64,000 bases of DNA from Annulohypoxylon bovei var. microspora (taxonomy: Eukaryota > Ascomycota > Sordariomycetes > Xylariales > Hypoxylaceae), in NCBI GenBank assembly GCA_022836615.1, contig MU405257.1, positions 62,001 to 126,000 of the forward strand, read 5' to 3'. Numbering within the stretch: position 1 is the stretch's first letter; each line of letters opens with the position of its first letter. Made by a program: the position numbers and the translations under genes. The notes under the pieces were generated by a model that had not been told where the DNA came from, did not search any database, and saw nothing but the letters and a program-made list of their open reading frames with translations. This document shows, in pieces, positions 19,436 to 31,832 of this stretch.

Positions 19436-21566
19436 ATGGGTGTCCTCTCTTTCTTGTGGAACACCTACGACCTTGACACCCTCGACACTCGCTTTACGAT
19501 ATCAACCTCAACACCTTATAAAACTGTTATAGAATCGCGGAACGATCCGGTTGCGAGCAAAGAACGTGCTTCCAAATGGACTAGCAAAGCGCATGCTTCA
19601 AAATGGAATACACCAGAGTTCTATCTCTACTTCCTAGCTCTTGCCTGGATCATACCCTATATGTTCTGGGTAGTTTATGATTCTTCAAGACGTATATTCT
19701 ACCCCACTCATGCGACCATTCGCCTTTTACACATGAGTTGACTTGTTCTATAGCGACGGATCCCAAATACAAGAGATATCAAAACCACCTCTCAGAAGGA
19801 TGGATACCAGGGCGCAAAATCGTAGGAACCCCTATCTAGACCCCAAATACGGCTGTGGCTAACAATCTAAAGGACGCCTCAGATTCCCAGTACCGCACTT
19901 TTCGAAACAACATCCCGTATATGACCGCGCTTCTAATTTTCCATCCCCTCCTACGCCGAGTGTACAATTCGATCGTATACCCGATAAAGGCGACAGGGCA
20001 ATCTACGCGACCAACCCCTGAAGAAGCGGATCAGAGGCTAAACCAACGAGCTTCGTTCGACTTTGGCTTCGCGCTGATATATCTAGTTGCGCTGCATGGA
20101 GTTTCGGCCTTTAAAATCCTCGCGATCCTCTACGCGAACTACCAGGTCGCAACAACTTTGCCTAGGAAGTCTGTACCGATTGCGACGTGGATTTTCAACA
20201 TCGGTACCCTATTTGCGAACGAACTAAGTAAAGGCTACAAATTCGAGGCCATCGCGACTTTTATCGCTGGAGCCCCTGTTAACAACTCGCTGCTTGATTC
20301 GGGCTCTTCGTTGGTGTCGTGGGGGAGATGGCTCGATAGTTACGGCGGTCTTATGGGCCGATGGGAGATTCTCTTCAACATTACCGTTTTGCGCCTGATC
20401 AGTTTCAACTTAGACTACTACTGGAGTCTAGATCGTAGAAGCTATAGCCCCATCGAGGTGAGTTGCGCCAACCCGACTCCCCGTCCACAACTAAACCATA
20501 TGCTGATGCTCTTAAGAAGAAACAAGTCGACCCCTCCTCCCTAAGCGAACGAGATCGCGTGTCCATCCCGGCGCAATCAAAAGACTACTCCTTCCGAAAC
20601 TACATCGCATACACCATATACGCGCCGCTCTACCTCACTGGCCCGATCATCACCTTCAACGACTACATTTCACAGCTGCGCTACAAATCTGCTACTATCG
20701 AGACTTCGCGCACGTTCCGCTACGGCGTGCGGCTCCTGCTGACGCTCTTCGCCATGGAAGTGATGCTGCACTACAACTACGTACAGGCGATCTCGAAAGC
20801 GAATCCCGTGTGGGGCGAGTACACGGCCTCGCAGCTCAGCGTGCTCAGCTACTTCAACCTGCACCTGATTTGGCTCAAGCTGCTCTTGCCCTGGCGGCTC
20901 TTCCGCCTGTGGGCCCTCGTCGACGGCGTCGACCCGCCGGAGAACATGATCCGCTGCGTCAGCGACAACTGGAGCACGCTGGCCTTCTGGCGCAGCTGGC
21001 ACCGCAGCTTCTACCGCTGGTCCCTGCGCTACATCTACGTGCCCCTCGGCGGGTCCAGCTTCCGGAGCCTCCGCGACGCCGGCCGCTCCATCCTTACCTA
21101 CGTCCTCGTCTTCACGTTCGTGGCCCTGTGGCACGACATCCAGATGCGCCTGCTGATCTGGGGCTGGCTCATCGTCTTCTTCATGCTGCCTGAGATGGCC
21201 GCCGGCTTCCTGGTCCCCAAGCGCCGGTTGGAGAGCAGGCCGACCCTGTACCGTATGATATGCTGCGTCGGGGCCGTAGTGAATGTGTTCATGATGATTT
21301 CGGCGAACTTAGTCGGGTTCGCGGTCGGTGTGGACGGGTTAGAGAAGATTATCGCGGGAATAGTGAAGGACTATGCTGGTGAGTTTCCCCGCCCCTAGTT
21401 TTTTTTTTCCTAAATGTTTTTTATTATTTGCGTACGCATATGCTGACGACCTGTTATAGGACTCACTTTTCTCGCCGGTGCTTACATGGCGATTTTCGTG
21501 GTTGTGCAGTTTATGTTCGAGATCAGGGAGTCGGAGATGAGGCGTGGCATCGACCTGAGATGTTGA
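19436..21566 (+). CDS. GUP1: GUP1-type MBOAT O-acyltransferase (GPI-anchor remodelling)
   Basis: Five exons: 19436-19691, 19754-19821, 19873-20457, 20517-21378 and 21460-21566 (introns of 62, 51, 59 and 81 bp, all GT..AG); 625 residues. All junctions restore the family text: YDSSR|PTDPKYKRYQ, GRKI|DASDSQYRTF, SPIE|KKQVDPSSLSERD, KDYAG|LTFLAG. Gup1 is an ER multi-spanning acyltransferase that re-acylates lyso-GPI anchors and affects wall, membrane and glycerol phenotypes in yeast. MBOAT hallmarks are WRSWHRSFYRWSLRYIYVPL and the catalytic His in FVALWHDI (about residue 509). The N-terminal DLDTLDTRFT.STSTPYKTVIE and the C-terminal ESEMRRGIDLRC match the family ends, so the gene is complete. 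An AATAAA signal lies at 21611-21616. The second half is markedly GC-rich. It is convergent with the FAR-17a-type gene. Confidence 0.95.
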
Positions 21567-21951
21567 TCGCCGCGCAGTGTGTATCTGGTTTACAACCCAA
21601 CTCTTAATACAATAAACGAGCTGCGAGCTCACCTCTGCCTTTGTCGTGTGATATAAATTGACAAAATTGTACATATTCGAATTAGTCATGATATTACGTA
21701 CGTCTACCTAGATATGTAGGTACCCAAACCCAATGCCAATATGATAATCATCTCGCAAAGAGAAAATGCCGCCGTCCCGTAACACGACCTTCAGGGTATC
21801 CGATAAAAAAAGCATTCCCGTGACAACGAACCAATGCAATGCCTCAACCCCTTCTCCCGAAATATCCATTATTCGCTCTCCAGACTCGCACAGCTCATGT
21901 ACTGACGTTCCCTATCCTCACAACGAACGAACGACGAGTCCGTATGCCGAA
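21567..21951. other. Convergent 3' region between GUP1 and the FAR-17a-type gene
   Basis: 385 bp shared by two 3' ends. AATAAA at 21611-21616 is the likely GUP1 polyadenylation signal. No gene seen. Confidence 0.6.
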
Positions 21952-23076
21952 TCATTTACTCACAAACGCCTCCGGGCCCACCATCTCCAGCTCCTCAGCA
22001 TCGCTCCTCAGCGGCGTCGTCGCAAACTTGCCCCTCCTCCCCTTCTTCTCCTCGGTGACGTAGCGCCGCGCCCAGATCAGGAACTTGACGATCCCAAAAA
22101 TCAGCACGGCGGCCACCGCGATGCCGAACACGTACGCGGCGACGAGCGCGCCCTGCTGGCCGGGGTCCAGGAAGGTGTACGGATAAAAGCCCTTCGTGGC
22201 GTGCGTCAGGTAGGCCAGGGCCAAGTAAAAAGCCAGTATGACGATCAGCCACAGAGCGTGGATCCAGGGCTGGGGCTCGGTGCGCGGAACAATGATCTCG
22301 AAGAGGGCGTAGAAGCTGTTGAGGGCGTGCTGGCTAATGTTAGACCAGGCGCCGTAGGTGGTGGGGAACCAGGCGGAGCCGTAGCTGTAGATGATGCCCC
22401 AGTAGACGATGGTGACGAGGAAGGGGTACGCCGTCACGCTGCTGTAGAGCAGGGCGTGCAGGGCGCGCAGGGGCCGCGGCCACCGCGCCAGGGGCGGGGA
22501 CCCGTACCGCGCGTAGCCGAAGGTGTGGGCGGCGGCGACGCCTAGGTAGAAGGCCAGCCCCCAGTACGTCAGCACCGTGAAGTACGAGAAGGTCGCGCGC
22601 GAGGCCTCGCACCCGCCCAGGTCCGCGCGCGCGCACTGGTACCCGATGTTGAAGAGGAGCGTCGTGAAGGCGTAGAGGGACTATGGGGTGGTTAGCACAA
22701 AGCCTATCTATATTCTATACTCTATACGTTTCGCCCCTGCGCGCTGAGGATTCCCGAGGTTTACGGGTCCCGGCGGGTGAGCGGCGAATCCTGCAGGCGG
22801 TTGCGCGGCCGGCATATGAGCTTAAAGTGAGCGAGCGAGCACGCGACACCCACCGTGTCTCGGGTAGCGGCGGTAGCAACACTCGCACAAGCTCGAAACA
22901 CCTCCCCCGAGCTTAAAAGCAACTACAGTATATGCAAAACCCAAAAGCGAAAGATAAAAACTCACAAACAACGCCCGCAGCGACGCCAGCACGTACGGCG
23001 ACACCAGCCAAGACGTCACGAAGCGGTTCGTCGGGTCCCAGGGGTCCGTCCCGAAGGCGAAGACGCGCGGCAACAT
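21952..23076 (-). CDS. FAR-17a/AIG1-like multi-spanning membrane protein
   Basis: Two exons, 23076-22966 and 22680-21952, separated by a 285-bp intron (GTGAGT..CATAG) that joins LRALF to SLYAFTTLLFNIGYQ; 279 residues. The N-terminus FGTDPWDPTNRFVTSWLVSP and about six hydrophobic segments (VLTYWGLAFYLGVAAAHTF, VTIVYWGIIYS, IHALWLIVILAFYLALAYL, LVAAYVFGIAVAAVLIFGIV) match the fungal FAR-17a/AIG1 family. Animal relatives AIG1 and ADTRP hydrolyse fatty-acid esters of hydroxy fatty acids through a Thr and a His; the same activity here is inference. The last codons read GTGAGTAAATGA, so the stop overlaps a perfect splice donor and a longer alternative C-terminus is possible. Convergent with GUP1. 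Confidence 0.85.
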
Positions 23077-24672
23077 GGCCGACGGATTTCTGTTTTCCTT
23101 GCTGACCGCCGTGCTCCTATCTGCTGCGAAGCGGCACCCGCGATAACGACAACGAGCGTATGGCAATATAATCGAAACAGGCCAGAGAACGGAAAAGTAA
23201 AATACAAACGCTATACAGCAGAACAGAACAGAAGCCGGCGTCAAAGAGAAACAGCCCCCAACCTCGAGTGCAAGAAAAGAGAAGAAAAAGAAAAAGAAAA
23301 AAAGGGCATTTTTTTCTTTGTTCTCTGCCGACTTCTAGCTAATTACTTTATGCAGAGGACCCCGAGGCTAGACCCTCGCTAATCCGCGTACTATTGGAAG
23401 CAGGGTAAGCGAAGGCGCAGCACCTAGAGAAGAGTACTGTAACCTCAGCGGCCTTAGCTCCACCCCCAGAGAAACCCGGGACGGGTATTGACGCTAGATT
23501 CAAAGAGCGGGGGGAACCACTTGCACCTTCTCCTATTTCTCCTTCTGACAATTATTCAGTCCGTGTCACCAGTCCGCGCGTTCTCGAAATACCTGACTTA
23601 GGTCTACCTGATACGTGTCGGATGTGAGGGGGGCTTGAAGGACGGGGTTAAGTGCGTGAATATCACTTTCACATGATAAGTTCTGACCTGACGATTAGGT
23701 ACCCCAGAACTAGACAATACCTAATGGTGCAATACGCAATTCCCCTTGTATATATCTGATAGGTATTCGCGTCATTAGCTCAGCTGAGTAGCCTTCTTTG
23801 AACGTCACAAAATCAGTTTACGAATTGCATTGAAGAGCCTCATTATACAAATATAGAACCACTTTCGAGATTGTTAACAGGGAAAATGATGTACATACAT
23901 GCCTACATCCTTCATGCAACATGCGTGGGGGGGCATCACGAGATCGGATAATCTCCGATTACACGTGGCTGGGATTGGAGAACACCAACCAATATATATA
24001 TACATAGAACCATGAAAGGAGAGACCTTCTAGAAAGGGAAACATGGCATGTAAGGAGCATGTTGAAGCAAACACTACCTTAGTTAATGAGAGTCAAGTGT
24101 TGGTTAGAAACAAGTCTGATATAAATATATATATATATGTAAGACAACTCGTTTAATAGACAAATAGATCGCGCCGGTGTATGAATCATAAGATATATCA
24201 ACTTAAAATGTTTTTAATAACTACGATTAATTCGACAGCAATGAATAGCTGAGTGCCAGATAGTGCTTGATGTGCCAATGCCTCCTAACTCCGCAGTCCC
24301 TTGAAATACATCGCTATGCCATTATGTGATTGCCCGTATCATACATCCGTACATTGTATACACATTAACCCAGTATGATGATAAGGATGGTGATAATGAT
24401 GATGTCTAATGCGAAGAAGACACAAATAAATTCATACTGGGAAAGGATAGAAATATCCCCGTCGGGGGGTAGTGATTTTCTGCGCTCTGTCGCTATACCC
24501 GGGAATAGCATCCCCATCTTTTTCACCATCGCCTAATAATAGATGACAGGCTTCAGCCCCGTATAAAGTAAGACATGTTACAACAGAAATACTAAAAATC
24601 CTGCGGTGTCAGACCCGTGTCGTAGGGGGTCAAGGATGACTTCTAGAATGGTCGGTCGTTGATAGACACGAT
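23077..24672. other. Intergenic region
   Basis: No gene supported. It contains the FAR-17a-type promoter, GA-rich low-complexity DNA (about 23278-23310) and a TA run (about 24124-24142). Confidence 0.55.
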
Positions 24673-24900
24673 CTAGACTCGGACGCGGCGTATGGCGGCG
24701 GGCAAATCTGCAAAAAGTTGTCTCAGATTTCTTCCCGCATAAGCTGCAGCATTCCCTGATTTATTAAGGTTCTCGATGCCTGCCGATCTCAAGTTGCAGA
24801 TCAATCGATCGCCATCTATGACGCCTTGCAGCTCCATCGAAGTAGCTGCATGCTGGCGATTGCTAAGTCGGAAAATCCCAATAAGCAGATTCTCCTGCAC
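24673..24900 (-). CDS. Unassigned coding-like frame, possible C-terminal exon of the upstream gene
   Basis: Directly 22 bp after the stop of the coiled-coil protein gene, a different frame stays open for 75 codons and reads like real protein: HAATSMELQGVIDGDRLI, GIENLNKSGNAAAYAGRN, then RQLFADLPAAIRRVRV before TAG. It has no good ATG of its own before the internal Met. A TGCAG acceptor (24895-24899 on the minus strand) sits at its start, but no canonical GTA/GTG donor is visible in the preceding 130 bp. It may be a real last exon reached from a non-canonical GTC donor, a frame lost through an indel in the nearby A-run, or chance. Confidence 0.3.
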   Translation of the reverse strand: MQENLLIGIFRLSNRQHAATSMELQGVIDGDRLICNLRSAGIENLNKSGNAAAYAGRNLRQLFADLPAAIRRVRV

Positions 24901-24922
24901 TTAATTTTTTTCTTCAATTAAG

Positions 24923-26958
24923 TTATTGATGACGTCCGTAATCCGGCAGACGTTTTCCATCCAGATATCTCGGGCTTCGACCTTCATAATATGGATTGGG
25001 GGATTGCTGAGCTTTCCTGGCTTCAAATTCGGCTCGCTCTTCGTCATCGAGTGAGAATGCCTTCTTCAGCCATCCGAAGGCACTTCGCTTCTTCTTTAAC
25101 GTCTTGTTTTCCGGGCTCAATGTCGTCACGTTGCTCAGCATACTCATCCCCATGGCAGATGGCTGATTTCGCACGTGATTTGGTTGGACATTTGTACCCG
25201 ACGTCCACGGTCTCTGCTGCAAAGGCGAGTGAGGACTCGCGCGCACCGGGAAATAGTGTTGCTGGTCAGAGCGCGGAGAAGGTATCGTGGTTGTAAGATT
25301 CGGTACCGGTGGCATCTCCGTGATATCGCCATATTCGGTCGTCGCGCGAACAGGGAGTCGAACCTCGTTGTCAGAACCATACGCAGAGTCCGGGCCTTGG
25401 TATACGCCCGGAGATTGATGACGAGGAGACTGATTCTGTGTAGTTGGGTACCTCGGCCTCTGAAAATCGGGAGCGTTGCGAGGCGGAACCTGTATAGCCT
25501 CAGGTAGATTACTCCCTTTCGAAGAAAGTCTCTGACGCAGCGACGTTCGTTTCGGTTGCTCCTCCTGCTTCTCGATTGGCGGGTCTTGAACTCTTGGTGA
25601 GGGTATCGGTGCGGGCGGCTGCGGAGTATAAGTCCGCGGCTGTAAAAGAAAGAAACCTTCATCCACAGGAGATTCTGTATTCTCTGCCTCGCTTTCAGAT
25701 TTTGGCTCTTCTTCGATAGTCACAAATGTCTTCGGTACACTATCCGCCTCTAGCTCCACCGGCGACATTGGCTCCAGCGGGGCGCTATATTGAACAACCA
25801 TCAGGGTCGATCTAGTAGCGGTCGAGCCTGATGCGGATTTTTGAGAGGCGCTCTTGGAAAGCTCAAGCTTGGGCGGGCGTCTATCAGAAGATAAGGTTGA
25901 CGAACTTCGTGCGCTACTTTTTGGCGGAGGTTCTATAGGGCTAGAAAAAGGCACAACACTGGCCTGCTAGGAAATCAGCCTACTTGCAACAAAGAGCCAT
26001 GAAAGGATTTCCTTACCCTTGTCCTGCGGCTCACTTCACCGGCACGGTAATTCATTTCAGCCACCATCCGGTCAAGCTTGTTCAAAAGACCGCGCAGAGT
26101 CGACGTTGTCCCTTGCAGCTCGAGAAATGCTTTGTACCAACCTTGGGCATTCCCCCTCATGGCGTCAAATATCTCCACGACATCTGGACGCTGCTGACGC
26201 CAAGCCCGACCCTGCTGCTCGCCAAGGTACGCTGCAAACTGTTTAGTTGCTCCCAATCCCTCATTAAGGTCCCCAACTATTGCTTCGAGGGAGGTAGTCG
26301 TCCGAGAGATGATGTGTTCGATCTTCTCGTTTCCAGTCACTATCTGTAACCGAAAATTTCGGTCCTCCAACATCTGCTCGAATGTTTCGATATTTTCCAT
26401 TGGCAGCTTTAGAAAGTCAATACGCTCTCGGATATCATGAATCGCGAGGTTGACATCCTCCAGCGTCGTCTCCAGAAATTCATCAACCTCGTCGATGTGA
26501 CCTTGAAGTATGCTGACCACCTGCTCGTTGCTATTTGCAATCCCATTTAACAGCAGGTAGACGCCAAACGATATTTGGGCCATGAGCTTCCAGAGCTCGT
26601 GATGCCGCTGGCCTCCTCGATATCGCCACGGCTCACCATATAATTTTGACCCTTTCTCTCCGTCTAGAAGATGGTTCCTACGCTCCCTCGCGTCACCGAA
26701 CCTAAGTTTCGGCTTCGGCGCGGCAGGGACATTCGTCGCTTCGATCAGGGACTCGGCAAAGGCTGGCTGCATGGCGGGGATAGGGTGGGTTGGGATGTTG
26801 GCTGCCGCATCTTTGGTCTTCTGACGCATAGCATCATCGCGTTCCCTGGAATCGGATCTGGTTGGTTTGCGGGGAGCCGGAAGTAGGTCGTCGTCATCGG
26901 AATCGGACAGGAGAATGGAACGATCTTCGTCATGGTGAAGAAATAACGGCAGAGCCAT
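24923..26958 (-). CDS. Coiled-coil protein of unknown function (661 aa)
   Basis: Two exons, 26958-26017 and 25966-24923, with a 50-bp intron (GTAAGG..CCTAG; a CAGCAG-like tandem acceptor may drop one Gln). The N-terminus MALPLFLHHDEDRSILLSD leads into an acidic disordered stretch. Residues about 110-310 are helical: GGQRHHELWKLMAQISFGVY, LLNGIANSNEQVVSILQGH, and long heptad-like segments (DEVDEFLETTLEDVNLAIH, LRGLLNKLDRMVAEM). The second exon is a Ser/Pro/Gln-rich disordered region ending in the basic block LKKKRSAFGWLKKAFSLDD and an Arg/Glu tail. The overall style resembles conserved Pezizomycotina cytoskeleton- or cortex-associated proteins, but I recognise no named domain and give no function. 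A coding-like frame follows the stop immediately and may be a missed exon. Confidence 0.75.
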
Positions 26959-29900
26959 TTTGCAGGAAATCGTGAACCACGCCCCCTCCCCTCTCCTCGA
27001 ACATCGACCAGATAGTTCGGCAGCACAGCCAGTTAATTAACTCCCGGGACAGGCAGCCAAGGGAATATAGACCCTTGTAGGTTTGTACCTAGCACGCTGA
27101 CAGCCCCGTCTCGTACAACCAGTCCTCGCCTACGCCACGGTAGGAGCACACGGGAATTAGGTGTGACCTAAAATGACACCACTCAACAACAGACGATAAG
27201 ACAACCGATGCTGCAGGTTACCGAAAGACTAATGTAGGCGGTACAACTTAAAGGATTGGGGGTGGCAGCCAAATAGGATAAGAGAAAAGGTGGTCTAGCT
27301 ATTGTAAAGAGGCGTCGCGGGGTATCTAATAAGTTGTCGAGCCGAGCTAAGGGGGTATCACAAAAGCGTTGTCATAGATGATTGCCAAGGTGAAGGGAAA
27401 CCGGCCTCTCATATGCCACGATGCTAAATCGGGAATTGAGGACGCAATCGAGGTTTCGGCGAATTAAGAATTATCACTACGATTTCTCACACTAAAGAGA
27501 GTAATAGTGATTCAATAGGAAGTGTCCTAGAGTTAATGAACGACGAGAAATGTTGGGCGGGCGTGAGTAAGATAAGATGTCGGAATCGAGGTTTAGGTAG
27601 GTGGTTAGTGATTGAGACCGAGTGACAAAGATAAACTCGGCATGGTAGGAAGAATAGAAAGCAAAGCAAAGGAGAGGATTAGTTAATGAAGATCGTAAGA
27701 GGGCGTCGCCGCTACAGAATGCAGTAAAAGTAAATCATGTTATTAGTGTATGTAGTAGAGCAGCAGAGGTAGGTGGGTGGGTGAGGAAGATCCTACTAAA
27801 AGAAGAGACGAGCTGAAGAAGGGCAATTGAGTTTCTTCCATTGAAGATTTCACTTGTACCTGCTAGTACCTGCCCCCCAATCCACCAATCCACCAGCCCC
27901 AAAGTAGAGTGGTCGGTCTTGCAGGTTACGCCACGCCTACCTATGTGCATTCATAGCGCTTAAGAGTACCTAGTACTAGTAGATACAGTACATCCATCCA
28001 GCGGCAGGCAACATTGAATGCAGGAAGTGACATGAACCCTGAGCTAGAGCGGACTGGGGCAATCTGAGTGGGTATCCGAGTGGAACCTTCCTAGCTACAT
28101 GTGGCTACCATGCCCTAGCCCGCCCGCTAAAAGCTGCGAACATTTGCTAGCCCTAGTTTGCTAGGATAGTGATGGAAGCGACTTCTATCTTTACATGTTT
28201 AATTCCTCATCTGGAAATCGAAGTCTTCTTTTAAGAGCTCTTAACCGCTTAGAGCCAATCGGGCATCAAATTGAATTTGGCATCTTTGCAAAATCTTTAC
28301 AAATACCTACACCTCCCTTCCCTCACGGACCAATTTGCGGTCAAGCTCGCAACCATCTATGCATGCGGTGCATGCCGATATGGCCGAATATATTGAGCTG
28401 ATAATATCGAGGACGAATGAGGATTTGGAGCAAGGTAACAGAGAAGTCGTTCGGAATAGAACTTGTCACAACCGTACCTGGCCGAAACCTCCGAATAATA
28501 GCAAATTCCCTAGTTCGACCGCTATTTTCAGAGAAACCCTACTTGTTACCTGCCTACATCATACAGTCATACTATTGTCCACCCTATACGCGGCAATACG
28601 TAGGTATTAAGCTACGAGCTACGTAATACAGTACCTAGGTTGATAGAGGTATATGTGGTCGTTTTATTTATTACAGCTTCTCTTCGAACCAGGTAAATGG
28701 ACGTCTGATCTTCCACATCTGCCGACAGATTCATTCCTCTTGCAAATGGCAAAATAACAAATCAGATGAATCAAAATTACTAATACCTACATAGGTAAAT
28801 AAAGATTGCGCTCCTTTACTTGAAGTCCTACCGATGTTCTCCTTGCATTATCTTGTCTCTCTTCTCCCTCCTCTGTACTTTATACGAGAAAGATCCATTC
28901 CGAACAAACTCAACCCAACAACTGACCAGCCTCCATCATCAGACTACTATGAACTAGGTAGTTAATAGTTATACATATCTAAAAACTGCCCCTCCACGAA
29001 TCTCCACGCGAGCGGATAGCTCCATTCGTTGTCTTCCTTACCTCATTGAGGTCCTTGCCCACTGCTTTAGGCTTAACCCCATGTTTCTTCTCCTGACTCC
29101 TGCATCTGTTGGTAACATTCCATGTCATCCTCGACGTATCGCTTCCTCGTAAAGCCTATTCCTCAAGTCTCATCTACATACGTAGAACTGTCACTACAGA
29201 TTCCTTCGCTATTGTAAGCAGGATTACTGCTGATCGCTGCAGAATCTAAGATGATCTAACTAATCTAGCTAAACGCGAAATGCCCGTAAAGAAGCTAATG
29301 TCTGCAATACGCACATACATAGATCGTACATCAGAACCACCACATGCACGTTGATCTCGGTGTAACCCGATGGAGTCCACCCATATCGAGTAAATGGTGC
29401 AGTCGCTTAAGATGTTAAGGCCAATACCTAATCCCTTAGCTGCTACGAGGTATCTTAGCTGTCGCCAAGACAGCTTCACGGAATTGTCTTCTACCATGAA
29501 TTGAGTCGTCGCTATCTATATTAACATCAGGTCGAGCAAATTCTTGTTAGTGAAGTCATCCCTCAGCTTTAAGTGATTTTTCCTATTATAACAACTCTTT
29601 CGTTGATCACGTGTGGATGTGAAGAATAGCCAGGTAACAAAAATAGGCGATGAAGGATCCGATTGCCGCAGATCGTATTACTCATAGAAACCCATACTAG
29701 GGAACTTCGTTCAAGTACGTTGCATTGGCGGGAAGCAGGATCCGGGAACGCCGTTTCGGTGCCGAGTTGAATGACCGCGAAAACTCATACTCCGGGCAAC
29801 GACCGATCCGCTCCTCCGGGAGACGTCTCAACCAAATAATGAACGAGCTTTTCATGACTGCTGAAGTGGAATTCTTCCCAGGGCAAATTCTTATGATACC

Positions 29901-31568
29901 AATATATGCAAGGGACAACGACAAAATAAGAAGTTGTGAATCATCGGCCAACAAGGAAATTAAGTATATTAAGTATCCTTCCTCATACGTTTGCGTTTAA
30001 CCAAGATTGGCATATAACTACCTAGGTACATTTTGAAATTGCGTATCGAAGTGTATAATGTATTCCACTATCATGGAAAATACAGGAAGAAACACTAGGC
30101 TTTCTAGTGCTAGTCACAGATAATCCTGGGATTGAATTCATCTTGGATGAATCCATATCAATACCACCCTTTATCACGTTATTCTTAGGAAAGGGTTAAC
30201 TAGAATGATATAAACCTCATCTACGTAGACTACCTATCAGGCAGTCAAGGTGTATTAAATCTCTATACGATTGACGATCCGCTTAAATTTAATAACGTCC
30301 ATTTCTTCAGAGTTAAATAGCGTGAATATCGCTAATCAATATTAAAATCTGTTTAGAAACTACCGTATGATACCACAGACATCAGCTAATGTACAGCCAA
30401 CATAGCCAAACAGGTTTTAAAATTGGCATTGCATAAACATGCCCCTAACATAGCAACTCTACCTTTACGCCACTCAGTAAAGAGGTATTGCAATAGTAAA
30501 GTACCTTCAATTACCCAAATACACATTTTGTTAGATGTAAATCAAGAATAATAATGTTTCCATAGGTACCTATTTATAAAACCAAAGTCTGACTACTTGA
30601 GTAGTATTTCAATATGATTATATTGTTGTCCACTCTCACTTAGTTATCCCTAAACCAAATATCAAGCACATACTTAGGTAACTACTTAAAAAGGTCACCA
30701 ACAAACTCTACAATGATTCTTATAACTTTATTTATCTAATCTCATGTTTACCTAGTACTCTTGACATAATAGATACGCTTGTTTTCGCTTTGTGTGACTA
30801 TTCCTTGATGATACCTCATCATCCTAACTAAGCCCGCAGTATCTCAGTTTCTTTATTAGGTAAACTTCTTGTATGTCAAGTTTGCGATATTAATCATACA
30901 TTTCTATAACTAGCCAACATTTCTCAATCACAAAGCATGTTCTAGGTTACTAGGTATATAAGATTTAAGAGATCAAGTCTTCCCCCACCCTCCATAGTGT
31001 GTCTACTCTCTCTTATGGAAGGTAATGCTCACTGACAAGTTATTTATATTTGATCTTTATGATGTTAGTTAGGCAATTAGTGAATTTCACGTTCATGGCA
31101 AAAGTCACGACTACCTATGTTAAGTATACCAAGATAGTACTCTGATTCGCAAATCACCCCCAGGACTTTTAACTCTGGCCACAGTTCTTCCTCAACTGTT
31201 TTCTTTTTCCTTTCTTTCATCGACAACTTTCCCACCACACAACTTTTCCCTCAACACCACAACCTCGAGCATACATCGTAATCATTGTAAGTCCCTTTAC
31301 ATCATTTTCTTTTCAGGCTTTTATTGCCTACCTATTTCATATGTAGCCACCCAGTTTGACTAGGGCTGACCACTCCAGTACCACAGTTCACTTCCCGGTA
31401 GACACGTCTCCGTAAGTAGGGGCCTACCCAGCTATGAATCTCTCTCCCTCTAGCAAACACGTACCACTTCTTCTCATCCCAAACTTCCCCTTCTTCCATC
31501 TTAGTAGTCCATCCATTTCAATTCAATTTTCTTTTCTAACTTAATCGCCTAGACACTTGACATTCACC
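26959..31568. other. Gene desert leading to the AT-rich island
   Basis: 4.6 kb without a gene I can support. AT content rises to the right. Frames of 60-91 codons exist (28195-28626, 29246-29497, 29697-30000 on both strands) but none shows domains. The frame 29725-30000 (+), with VEFFPGQILMIPIYARD, is the most protein-like and might be a gene relic. TACCTA/CCTAGG words are frequent (28627, 28789, 30021). From about 31190 the DNA becomes C/T-rich like a fungal 5' leader, with GTAAGTCCC at 31289 and a TAATCGCCTAG acceptor ending about 31551, compatible with an intron in the leader of the small gene that follows. Confidence 0.5.
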
Positions 31569-31832
31569 ATGGAGTCTGCCTTCAGCGATTACGTTCTTAA
31601 GGGGCTAGGCTCTGGTAACGAGAAAGCCGGCAGTACTGCAGAGGCGAAACACCACGAATGGACTGTTAAGATCGCGGAGAAGGTTAGTGGCATTATTGAA
31701 AACCAGTCTGCGATTCTTCATAGCGAAACCCACTCATGCGTTGGCCCCCTAGATTCTAAGACTTTATCTCCATTCCAATCGCTAGTGTACAGCCAGTATA
31801 TTATATCGGTTACCCCTAAAAAGAGATTATAA
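31569..31832 (+). CDS. Small hypothetical protein at the edge of the retrotransposon
   Basis: ATG 31569 has an excellent context (CACCATGG) and follows a leader with a plausible intron (about 31289-31551). The first 50 residues look genuine: MESAFSDYVLKGLGSGNEKA, then HHEWTVKIAEKVSGIIENQS. The rest (SCVGPLDSKTLSPFQSLVY) is less protein-like and stops only 35 bp before the 5' LTR. It may be a complete 87-residue protein or the 5' part of a gene whose remainder was displaced or degraded by the retrotransposon and RIP. No family recognised. Confidence 0.4.
   Translation: MESAFSDYVLKGLGSGNEKAGSTAEAKHHEWTVKIAEKVSGIIENQSAILHSETHSCVGPLDSKTLSPFQSLVYSQYIISVTPKKRL

Noticed and set aside
20670..21193. 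Long Ala/Arg/Pro-rich frames on both strands over GUP1
   Set aside because: Shadows of the GC-rich GUP1 exon; the MBOAT frame with splice support is the real one.
21995..23382. Several Arg-rich frames around the FAR-17a-type gene
   Set aside because: Shadow frames and intron sequence; the membrane-protein frame with a clean splice explains the region.
29246..29497. HET-domain-like fragment (IWVDSIGL) on the minus strand
   Set aside because: Only a five-residue resemblance to the HET W-x-DS-x-C motif; no further motif or start.
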